From Chitinophagaceae bacterium (GTDB lineage Bacteria > Bacteroidota > Bacteroidia > Chitinophagales > Chitinophagaceae), in NCBI GenBank assembly GCA_023957755.1, contig JAMLGT010000006.1:124001-188000 (forward strand): a DNA stretch of 64,000 nucleotides. Reading direction: 5' to 3'. The stretch's first letter is position 1. Each line of letters starts with the position of its first letter. The position numbers were made by a program, and so were the translations under genes. This document shows, piece after piece, positions 16,199 to 24,100 of the stretch. The notes beneath the pieces are model-generated. The model was not told the origin of the DNA. It was given only the letters and a program-made list of their open reading frames with translations, and did not search any database.

Positions 16199-18808
16199 AT
16201 GGCAAAGAATGATACTCCCTTAATGAAGCAGCACAATGAGATCAAGGCGAAATATCCTGATGCCATACTGCTTTTTCGTGTAGGTGATTTTTATGAGACT
16301 TTTGGTGCGGATGCCATAATCGCTTCGCGGATTCTCGGTATCACGCTTACCAAAAGAAATAATGGCTCTGCTTCGGCTACCGAACTGGCTGGATTTCCGC
16401 ATCATGCACTGGATACCTATTTGCACAAACTGGTAAAAGCAGGCTATCGCGTGGCGATCTGCGACCAGCTCGAAGATCCTAAAACCGCAAAAGGCCTGGT
16501 GAAACGAGGAGTCACTGAAATGATTACCCCCGGCATTGCCACCAACGATCAGCTTCTGGAACACAATGACAATAACTTTCTTTGCGGCATCTTTCTCGAC
16601 GACACAACTAACGGGCTTGCCTTTCTGGATATTTCCACAGGCGAATTCTTTGTTGCCGAAGGCGATGATGAATATGCCGATAAGTTGTTGCAGAGTCTGC
16701 AGCCGGCAGAAGTAATTTTCCAGCGCAATAAACAGAAGTATTTCAAGAACAAATACGGAAACAATTTTTATACGTACGCACTCGATGAGTGGATCTTTGC
16801 AGAACAATACGGAAGAGATTCACTATTAAAGCACTTCGGTACACTCAACCTTAAAGGATTTGGAATCGAGGAGATGCGATCGGGTATCATTGCAGCAGGC
16901 GCTGTGCTACATTATCTGCGTGAGACAGCACATCCTAATCTTGCGCATATCACTACCATTCAGCGGATTGTTCGCGGAGAACATCTCTGGATGGACCGGT
17001 TTACTATCCGCAATCTGGAATTATTGCCTACAAGCGAGAGGCCGGAATCGCTGCTGAAAGTACTCGACAACACCGTCTCTCCTATGGGCGCACGCCTGAT
17101 GAAACGCTGGATGCTGATGCCTCTCACTGATCTCGCAAGAATCAACGAACGGCTCGATCTGACAGAGTTCCTGATCGTACAAACAGATCTCCGAAACAAC
17201 CTCAGCCAGCAGATTAAACAGTGTGGCGATATTGAACGGCTTGTAAGCAAAGTGCCGCTGAAGAAAATCAACCCGCGTGAAGTATTGCAAATAGCTAAGG
17301 GACTGCAACTGGTAGCAAAAATTAAAACAGAAATATCGACCGCCCCAAATGAATACCTGAAACGACTGGGCGACAGCCTTAATGAATGTAAATACCTGGC
17401 AGACAAAATTCATTCTGTCATTCTTCCCAACCCGCCTGCACTTGCAGCTAAAGGAAATATGATCGCCGACGGAGTGGATAAAGAGCTTGACGAATTGCGC
17501 GATATCGCACGGCATGGCAAAGATCACCTGGTTAAGATTCAGCAGAAAGAAACACTGGCTACGGGTATATCTTCTTTAAAAATCGGATTCAACAACGTAT
17601 TTGGCTACTACCTTGAAGTTACGAATACGCATAAGGATAAGGTACCTGAAAGCTGGATCAGGAAGCAGACCCTTACCAACGCAGAGAGATATATCACTCC
17701 GGAATTGAAGGAGTATGAGGAGAAAATTACGGGCGCAGAAGAGAAAATCCTGGCAATTGAGTTAAGGATTTTTGAAAGTCTGCTCAATGAACTTCAGGAC
17801 TACATCAGCCCAATGCAAATCAACGGCCATGTACTGGCGATTATCGATTGCATTTGCTGCTTTGCCAATAATGCTTTGCAATATCAGTATCGGAAACCGG
17901 AATTAAATGACGGGTATGAAATTCAATTGAAAGACAGCCGTCATCCGGTCATTGAAAGAAACCTGCCACCCGGCGAAGCTTTTGTGGCAAATGACCTCAC
18001 ACTGAATCCAGACTCCCAACAAATCATCATTCTTACGGGACCAAATATGAGTGGTAAGAGCGCACTGCTACGACAGACTGCACTCATTACCATCATGGCG
18101 CACATCGGGAGTTTTGTACCTGCAAAGGAAGCTATCATTCCACTAACCGACAAGGTGTTCACCCGGGTCGGAGCAAGCGATAACCTCAGCAGCGGCGAAA
18201 GTACTTTCATGGTCGAGATGAACGAGACAGCCAGCATCATCAATAACATTACCGGTCGCAGTCTGATTCTGCTCGATGAGATCGGACGAGGTACTTCCAC
18301 CTACGACGGTATTTCCATAGCATGGAGCATTGTAGAGTTTCTCCACAACTCACCTTACAAGCCTAAAACTCTTTTTGCCACTCACTATCATGAGTTGAAC
18401 GAACTGGAAAATAAACTGCCACGTGTAAAGAACTTCCACATCTCCAACAAAGAAGCCGGCAACCAGATTATCTTCCTGCGTAAGCTTGTGCCGGGAGGCA
18501 GCCTCCACAGTTTCGGTATCCATGTAGCGCGAATGGCCGGCATGCCCCCATCACTGATTAAAAGAGCTAATGAAATTCTAAGTCAGCTCGAAGATAAACA
18601 GGCAAGCCTTGATGACGATGAAAAGGCTACATCTATCAGTGACAAAGTCAAAGGCATCTCATCTTCTCAGATGCAGCTTAGTATCTTTGACATCCATTCC
18701 CAAACCTTTGAAGAAATCCGACAGATGCTGCACGAGGTGGATATTAACAGGCTTACTCCTGTAGAGGCATTATTAAAATTGCAGGAAATAAAGAATAAGA
18801 TACATTAA
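16199..18808 (+). CDS. mutS: DNA mismatch repair protein MutS
   Basis: 869 residues from ATG 16199 (MAKNDTPLMKQH). A TTG five codons earlier is possible but less likely. Recognises mismatches and starts repair with MutL. The mismatch-probing Phe-x-Glu lies in VGDFYETFG (about residue 35). The ATPase domain shows Walker A GPNMSGKSALLRQ near 615, the signature SSGESTFMVEM, Walker B LILLDEIGRGTSTYDG and FATHYHEL. Length is normal for the family. It is transcribed alone and away from the SpoU gene. Confidence 0.97.
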   Translation: MAKNDTPLMKQHNEIKAKYPDAILLFRVGDFYETFGADAIIASRILGITLTKRNNGSASATELAGFPHHALDTYLHKLVKAGYRVAICDQLEDPKTAKGLVKRGVTEMITPGIATNDQLLEHNDNNFLCGIFLDDTTNGLAFLDISTGEFFVAEGDDEYADKLLQSLQPAEVIFQRNKQKYFKNKYGNNFYTYALDEWIFAEQYGRDSLLKHFGTLNLKGFGIEEMRSGIIAAGAVLHYLRETAHPNLAHITTIQRIVRGEHLWMDRFTIRNLELLPTSERPESLLKVLDNTVSPMGARLMKRWMLMPLTDLARINERLDLTEFLIVQTDLRNNLSQQIKQCGDIERLVSKVPLKKINPREVLQIAKGLQLVAKIKTEISTAPNEYLKRLGDSLNECKYLADKIHSVILPNPPALAAKGNMIADGVDKELDELRDIARHGKDHLVKIQQKETLATGISSLKIGFNNVFGYYLEVTNTHKDKVPESWIRKQTLTNAERYITPELKEYEEKITGAEEKILAIELRIFESLLNELQDYISPMQINGHVLAIIDCICCFANNALQYQYRKPELNDGYEIQLKDSRHPVIERNLPPGEAFVANDLTLNPDSQQIIILTGPNMSGKSALLRQTALITIMAHIGSFVPAKEAIIPLTDKVFTRVGASDNLSSGESTFMVEMNETASIINNITGRSLILLDEIGRGTSTYDGISIAWSIVEFLHNSPYKPKTLFATHYHELNELENKLPRVKNFHISNKEAGNQIIFLRKLVPGGSLHSFGIHVARMAGMPPSLIKRANEILSQLEDKQASLDDDEKATSISDKVKGISSSQMQLSIFDIHSQTFEEIRQMLHEVDINRLTPVEALLKLQEIKNKIH

Positions 18809-19179
18809 CAGATAGTGAGCGGCTGAAACAAAAGTACTTTGGTTATTCGTAATTCATATCACCACACACGCTACTTCTCCACCCTTAGCGAATCGTCTGT
18901 TCCAAAATTCTTGTAAAATCCAGCCATGGATAATCAATTGGTGATATCAAATCTTTGATAATTTGACGGCACTAATCGACTCAACCTTCTTTTTGGTGTC
19001 ATTCCTTTTTTCTTTTGCCCTGATAAAAAAGAAACAATCCCGGTGCTGCAGGAACAAGGTTGCCATCGTAGGGGCTAGGATTCGCTGGACTAAGGTTCTA
19101 AATTTATTACCCTGCCCTTCAGGGCAGGATTACGAAAGTCTTACTCAATAAGGGTTTTAGCTGTACTTCACTAAGAATA
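18809..19179. other. Gene-free spacer with palindromic remnants
   Basis: No supported gene. It holds a T-rich/A-rich inverted repeat (CTTTTTT at 19005-19011 with AAAAAAG at 19025-19031). A perfect 7-bp hairpin CCTGCCC-TTCA-GGGCAGG lies at 19111-19128, with no T-run after it. These look like intergenic repeat debris upstream of the Y1 transposase element. Confidence 0.55.
19111..19128. repeat. Perfect GC-rich hairpin CCTGCCC-TTCA-GGGCAGG
   Basis: Seven-base-pair stem with a four-base loop in an AT-rich spacer. It has no poly-T tail, so it is not a standard terminator. It resembles a REP-type palindrome of a different family from the GGCTAAAGCC elements beside it. Confidence 0.6.
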
Positions 19180-19428
19180 ATGTGGCTAAAGCCGTAAGGC
19201 TTTAATTCTTATTCCGTTGGCTAAAGCCAACGATAATAATTGTCCGTTAAAGCTCTTTAAACACAGAACTACTTCAGGCAAAAAGAGCAATTATGGAGGG
19301 AAGAGACAATACGCAATTTGAAAATTCTGACTTAGGAAAAAGCAAACCGTAGCAAACCTCTCAGAGCCTTTTACAGTTGGCTTTAGCCAATTGAAAAGAG
19401 AGGCTACCTACTAAGGCTTTAGCCGCAT
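19180..19428 (+). repeat. Structured palindromic element, copy A
   Basis: 249 bp. Terminal inverted repeats are ATGTGGCTAAAGCC and GGCTTTAGCCGCAT (13 of 14 pair). Internal hairpins are CGTTGGC-TAAA-GCCAACG at 19215-19232, GCTCTTT/AAAGAGC (19252-19258 with 19282-19288, 23-nt loop) and CAGTTGGC-TTTA-GCCAATTG at 19374-19393. The last ~127 bp differ from copy B at only about five positions by eye; the first half is more diverged. Confidence 0.85.
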
Positions 19429-19494
19429 TTCTTCCCTAGAAAAAGCTACTATTAAAAATTCTGTAATTTCATTTCCAGCCAAAAAACAGTAATT

Positions 19495-19938
19495 ATGAGT
19501 TGGGTAAGAATTTGGGTTCACCTGGTTTTCACAACTAAAAACAGAAAGCCTTTTCTTAACTCAAAAGAATTACGCGCTGAAGTATTTCAGCATATAAAAG
19601 AAAATGCTAAGCAGAAAGACTTATGGCTTGATAGTATTAATGGATACCAGGAGCATGTGCATTGCCTTATTTCACTAGGACGAACACAAACTATCAGCCA
19701 GGTGGGGCAGCTTATTAAAGGCGAGTCTTCACGTTGGATCAACAAATCCGGGTTAATAAAGTCCCCATTTAATTGGCAGGATGATTTCTGGGCTGTGAGT
19801 GTGAGCGAAAGCCATTTGAATGCGCTTAGAAAGTATATCCAAAATCAGGAGAAACATCATAAGAAGACAACTTTTAATGAAGAGGTAGATTTGTTTATAA
19901 AAAAATATGGATGGGAAATTATTAAACAGGGTGACTGA
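19495..19938 (+). CDS. Y1 (HUH) single-strand transposase, RAYT/IS200-like
   Basis: 147 residues, full length for the family. The HUH metal-binding pair is HVH at residues 54-56 (GYQEHVHCLISL). The catalytic tyrosine is Tyr114 in LRKYIQNQEKHHKK. The segment WQDDFWAVSVSES before it is typical of the Bacteroidota branch of Y1 transposases. Such enzymes nick and join single-stranded DNA at hairpins. No accessory tnpB gene is present. The TGA stop shares its last base with the first base of repeat copy B, so gene and element are physically joined. The frame is intact, so it may be active. Confidence 0.9.
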   Translation: MSWVRIWVHLVFTTKNRKPFLNSKELRAEVFQHIKENAKQKDLWLDSINGYQEHVHCLISLGRTQTISQVGQLIKGESSRWINKSGLIKSPFNWQDDFWAVSVSESHLNALRKYIQNQEKHHKKTTFNEEVDLFIKKYGWEIIKQGD

Positions 19939-20187
19939 TGCGGCTAAAGCCGTAACTATTTTATTGCAGAGCCCGTTGACTAAAGTCAACGATAATAATA
20001 ACTAGTTAATGCACTTTAAACACAAAACCACTTCAGGCAAAAAGTGCAGTTGCGGCGGGAAGAGACATTACGCAATTTGAAAATTCTGACTTAGGAAAAA
20101 GCAAACCGTAGCAAACCTCTTAGAGCCTTTTACCGTTGGCTTTAGCCAACTGAAAGGAGAGGCTACCTACTAAGGCTTTAGCCGCAT
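19938..20187 (+). repeat. Structured palindromic element, copy B
   Basis: 250 bp, direct orientation relative to copy A. Terminal repeats ATGCGGCTAAAGCC and GGCTTTAGCCGCAT pair perfectly. Hairpins are CGTTGAC-TAAA-GTCAACG at 19974-19991, GCACTTT/AAAGTGC (20011-20017 with 20041-20047, 23-nt loop) and GTTGGC-TTTA-GCCAAC at 20135-20150. Two of these stems differ from copy A by paired, compensatory changes. Confidence 0.85.
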
Positions 20188-20318
20188 CTTTAACAATTTA
20201 ACCAGATGGCGATGATTTTTTATTTTCCCCGCCCAGGGTGAAATTGCAGGCCACAGCCGATCAATTTGATTTGCTCTTTTACCGCACTTCAGCAGACAAG
20301 CCAGCACAATTCATACTA

Positions 20319-21038
20319 TCACACATACTCCACTTCTTCACTTTGCAACAGTGGCTTTCCATTGAGCTTGCGAATAATATTAGCAACTGTCAGTACATCC
20401 TTCTGGCAATACACGGCAATTCGCTTCAGGTCTTTATCCTTCCAGAATATTTCTCCCACCATACTGCCGTCAATGTCATCTTTCGGTGAAGGAATGCCCA
20501 ATGCGGCTGCCAGCAACTCAAGTGATATATAACTCTTAAAGTCGCCAAAGCGCCAGAACTGCATGGTATCTACAAGTAAAATATCCCACGGCTTTTTGTC
20601 ATAAAACCGCATAGACTCCGGCAACTCGAGTCCATTAATAAGGATTCTTCTCGAGAGATAGGGAATATCGAATTCACGGATATTATGCCCGGCAAAAGCC
20701 CACCCGCGGTGGTGTTTTTCAAATTGCTTCAGGTCGTCGCAAAACTCCTGCAGGAGGGCTTTCTCATCTTCTTTTGCGATAGACTTAATCCTCAGTTTGC
20801 GCTCACTGCCTGAGGCTCTGTAATAACCAAAACTTATACATACCACTCTCCCAAATTCAGCAAAGAGTGCTGCCTTGTCATGGTAATGGCTCTCCAGTGT
20901 GGCATCATCTGTGATTGTCTTTCCGGCTTTCTTATTCCAGAGTGCCTGCCAGTCTTCGGACAGTTCCTCAAAATTTGCCTTTCCTGACGCTGTTTCAATA
21001 TCCATGAAAATCAGGCTACCTGTTTCTATTATTGCCAT
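20319..21038 (-). CDS. DnaQ-like 3'-5' exonuclease (PolB exonuclease-2 type)
   Basis: 239 residues. The RNase H-fold DEDD exonuclease pattern is visible: Exo I LIFMDIETA (DxE), Exo II FAGHNIREFDIPYL (the N-x-x-x-FD of the PolB-like group), and a late Asp in AVYCQKDVLTVANI (Exo III, YxxxD type). It resembles stand-alone predicted exonucleases related to the proofreading domain of family B polymerases. It probably trims DNA or RNA ends in the cytoplasm, with unknown partner. It lies 58 bp downstream of the glycosidase cluster but is probably independent of it. Confidence 0.85.
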   Translation of the reverse strand: MAIIETGSLIFMDIETASGKANFEELSEDWQALWNKKAGKTITDDATLESHYHDKAALFAEFGRVVCISFGYYRASGSERKLRIKSIAKEDEKALLQEFCDDLKQFEKHHRGWAFAGHNIREFDIPYLSRRILINGLELPESMRFYDKKPWDILLVDTMQFWRFGDFKSYISLELLAAALGIPSPKDDIDGSMVGEIFWKDKDLKRIAVYCQKDVLTVANIIRKLNGKPLLQSEEVEYV

Positions 21039-21096
21039 TGTGATAATATTATTACTTTCAAATTAAGGATAACTTGCTGTAAATCCTTCATAGCAA

Positions 21097-24090
21097 TCAG
21101 TGATTGCCATCAATCTCTACAAAAGTAAACATCCACTTGGCAGGATTCTGCCAGTCTTTTCCCCTAAAACTACCAATAGGGCATTTTACCAGCACCTCAT
21201 TCCAGCCTTGTTTTAATGAAATCACTGTCGCCGGCCTGTACGAGTACCCTTCGTCTGTCAACGGCACTTCTGAATTTCCTTTTTCTCCCCCATGTTTCCA
21301 CCGGGGAGGATCAATCCGATTTCCATTTACCCATACAGCAGCAAGCTTATCATTCCATTCACCGACGGGCGGTGCATCAGTTGCCGGCGAACGCGAAATA
21401 TCATTAAATCCAATCCAAAATCCCTGCTGACCTCCGGAATCACTCCATAACTTCGTATAAGCATAGAAGGTAGTCTGCTCTTTCGCACTATCTACTGCAC
21501 CTTTAACCAGAGGTGCCCACCAGTGCCTTAACACCACTGTGCCACCCAGCACTTTTTTGTTAAGGCTCCATAGCGACTTATCCACTTGTGTTTCAGGACT
21601 AAAAGGCATAGCCGGATTTCCCTGATTTTCGTAGGGACCAATTAGCATCCAGCGCATTCCATCCTGTTTAACATAAGGAAATGGCAACGTAGAAAAGTAC
21701 CTTTTCTTATGATCCAGGATTCTGGACTCAAATTCCTTAAACCGTGCAATATCTCCATCACTCACATTCGATATCCATTGCTTCTGTCCGCCTCCACGCC
21801 ATACCCTTTCTGAAAAAGCAAGCATCCCAGGAAATACAGGATTCATCCTCAGGATGTCCTCTCCTTCTGCTACCCTTCTGTCATTCCACATACAAAGTGT
21901 AGCCCCCAGCATGGAGGCAGACCCTTTTGGTACATCACCGATTTCTCTGTTAAACAGGGTTACCACTGCCTCGAGCGGATCGATATGGTTCAGATAAAGG
22001 TGGCGGGAATCGATAAACCTGAACTCGTTCCTTTCGGCCAGATGCGCATTATCGTCCATCCACAACTGACGAATGGTGTTTGCAGTAAAGTTGCCACCCG
22101 GTTGCCATCCAATTACCTGCTTTCCATAGCGCTCAATGAACCTTGTCATCTCCGGCACAAACTGAGAATTGGTAATCTTTACTTCATCTGCTCCAATATG
22201 GATATAAGGCACATCATATTCCGTACATATTTCTTTTAGAATATTTTTCAAAATCCCTATTCCTTCCCTGCTTTGCATATCCACCCCCATAGCCCTAGTG
22301 AATGCAGCACTGTGCCCCGGCATATCTATTTCAGGCACAAATGTGATATACCGTTCCTTACAATACCGGATTAACTCCTGAATATCTTCCCGGGTATAAT
22401 ACTTTCCGGGATTCCGGGTCATCGTGCCGGCAGCAGTCAGTTGCGGATATTTTTTAATCTCGAACCTCCATGCGATATCCTCCGTAGCATGAAAATGAAA
22501 CACATTGAATTTATAGTGTGACATTACCTCGATTTGCTTCTTTAGCAAATCGACTGACATATAATTTCTTCCCACATCAATCATATACCCTCTCCATGCA
22601 AAGGCCGGCGTATCTTCTATCTCACAGGCCATCACTTTATGATCCTGAGCTATCAACTGCATGAGTGTCTGGATGCCATTAAAGATACCATGGGGCGATC
22701 CTGCGCTGATAGAAATATTCGCTTTGTCGACAGTTACCTTATACCTCTCCTTGTCAGCCTTATCAAAAGATTTATCCAGTATCAGATCAATAGCCATCTC
22801 ATTCGTACTTTTACCACTTGTAGCCGCTATCCTGAATCCGGATACATTCAATTGATTTTCCAGATAAGCTGCTTCTTTCTTCAGCAAAGCATCATTCCAT
22901 CTGATCTGCTTGCACATTTCCAGATTGAAAAAAGCATCTTTCCAGACGACCTTTTGCGGCAGTGGTATCAGAGAGGGCGTGTGTAATGTCTCGTCTTTAT
23001 TTTCCTCAAATATCTTCTTCAATATTTTTTCATAAGCATCTGCATAGTGCATCATACCAATATCATTAGGATGCACTCCATCTACAGTCGATTCGATATC
23101 CTGCCCAATCACTTCCTTCTTCAGAATATAAAGCCTGCTTACGCCTGCCGCGGTTAACGAATCGAACACTGTATCCAGCACCCTGTTTGCCGCACTGTAC
23201 CCCTCTTTGCTCACAGGATTGATATCCTCATCTGTAAAACCATCATGTGCAGTCAATAAGATAGGTGTAAACGGATGGTGCGCTTTCAACTCCATCACAG
23301 AATTCACAAGTCGCTTTCGCAATTCACCGTCATATACATACGGACCTGTAAGGTTAGGAAGGCAGTCCAACACATATACCCTGGCATCTATTTCTGAAAT
23401 CAGGTCGATCAATTCCGGTTCCAGTCTTCCATTACCTGAAAAAGCCAGATTTATAACAGGTTCATCTATTCTTCTACTCAGGATATTTGTCCATCCCAGC
23501 CCGGGTCTTGACGCACAACCTCCCTGCGCTATAGAGGTGCCATACACTACTACAGGTTTTCTCTTTGACACCGGCATAGGAGTAAATTCCTTTCCTTCAG
23601 GCACCCCTATTTCCATCCATCTCACTGAATTGTATAACGGTAAGTATAACACGTATTCACGCCGCTCAGGTGACAGGTTGCTATACCGATATACAATAGT
23701 ATCCTTAAATGTATATTTGCCAGCGGCCCAAAGCCAGCGGCCTGTTCCATCCTTTGCATAAAGATCCACACCGCTCACTCCTGTGGCAGGCATGTGTGGC
23801 ATTTGCAGCCCTCCCCCCACCGTGTATCTCACAACTATTTCAGAAGCATCAGACATAAATCTGATCTGCAATCCGGCACTTTGCCTGGACAGATTCCATA
23901 CGGGCTTGCGAACGATTTTCTCAGCTCTTGCCGGGAGCCTGTCAAAAAAACCAGCGGCCTCTTCCGGCCAGGCCTGTCCCTCAATTACGAATGCAGGATC
24001 CTGCTGAGGTGTGTAATACTTAAATCTTACTTCCTGGGCTGTCAATCGGCTGCTGATAAGCAGCACCACCCAAAAAATCCAATATTTCAT
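21097..24090 (-). CDS. Secreted SGNH esterase-GH20 beta-N-acetylhexosaminidase fusion
   Basis: 997 residues with a signal peptide (ends near LTAQ, residue 19). Residues ~25-365 form an SGNH hydrolase with the GxDLY motif (107-111), nucleophile Ser186 in GTSIAQGG and the Asp337-x-x-His340 pair in DGVHPND. Residues ~370-790 are a GH20 module: FHFHATEDIAWRFEIKKYP, then the catalytic Asp635-Glu636 in HIGADEV. The C-terminal ~200 residues look like a beta-sandwich sugar-binding region. It should release terminal GlcNAc/GalNAc and probably an ester group (acetyl) from the same glycan. The exact ester is inference. Last gene of the cluster, 10 bp after the cytochrome gene. Confidence 0.9.
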   Translation of the reverse strand: MKYWIFWVVLLISSRLTAQEVRFKYYTPQQDPAFVIEGQAWPEEAAGFFDRLPARAEKIVRKPVWNLSRQSAGLQIRFMSDASEIVVRYTVGGGLQMPHMPATGVSGVDLYAKDGTGRWLWAAGKYTFKDTIVYRYSNLSPERREYVLYLPLYNSVRWMEIGVPEGKEFTPMPVSKRKPVVVYGTSIAQGGCASRPGLGWTNILSRRIDEPVINLAFSGNGRLEPELIDLISEIDARVYVLDCLPNLTGPYVYDGELRKRLVNSVMELKAHHPFTPILLTAHDGFTDEDINPVSKEGYSAANRVLDTVFDSLTAAGVSRLYILKKEVIGQDIESTVDGVHPNDIGMMHYADAYEKILKKIFEENKDETLHTPSLIPLPQKVVWKDAFFNLEMCKQIRWNDALLKKEAAYLENQLNVSGFRIAATSGKSTNEMAIDLILDKSFDKADKERYKVTVDKANISISAGSPHGIFNGIQTLMQLIAQDHKVMACEIEDTPAFAWRGYMIDVGRNYMSVDLLKKQIEVMSHYKFNVFHFHATEDIAWRFEIKKYPQLTAAGTMTRNPGKYYTREDIQELIRYCKERYITFVPEIDMPGHSAAFTRAMGVDMQSREGIGILKNILKEICTEYDVPYIHIGADEVKITNSQFVPEMTRFIERYGKQVIGWQPGGNFTANTIRQLWMDDNAHLAERNEFRFIDSRHLYLNHIDPLEAVVTLFNREIGDVPKGSASMLGATLCMWNDRRVAEGEDILRMNPVFPGMLAFSERVWRGGGQKQWISNVSDGDIARFKEFESRILDHKKRYFSTLPFPYVKQDGMRWMLIGPYENQGNPAMPFSPETQVDKSLWSLNKKVLGGTVVLRHWWAPLVKGAVDSAKEQTTFYAYTKLWSDSGGQQGFWIGFNDISRSPATDAPPVGEWNDKLAAVWVNGNRIDPPRWKHGGEKGNSEVPLTDEGYSYRPATVISLKQGWNEVLVKCPIGSFRGKDWQNPAKWMFTFVEIDGNH

Positions 24091-24100
24091 CTTTCAATAT

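Larger units (their letters stand above)
19180..20187 (+). mobile_element. Y1 transposase gene flanked by two direct copies of a structured ~250-bp element
   Basis: Composite of element copy A (19180-19428), a 66-bp leader, the Y1 transposase gene (19495-19938) and element copy B (19938-20187). The outer ends of the whole unit are inverted repeats of 14 bp (one mismatch). The layout resembles REP-associated tyrosine transposase (RAYT) loci, where the transposase sits between the palindromes it recognises. No target-site duplication is evident by eye. Confidence 0.75.

Noticed and set aside
18963-19151. 62-residue plus-strand frame before the transposase unit
   Set aside because: Spans palindromic spacer sequence, lacks protein-like composition and any recognisable family.
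19180-20187. CRISPR array reading of the repeats
   Set aside because: Only two long imperfect copies, no regular short spacers and no cas genes; hairpin content and the Y1 gene explain them.
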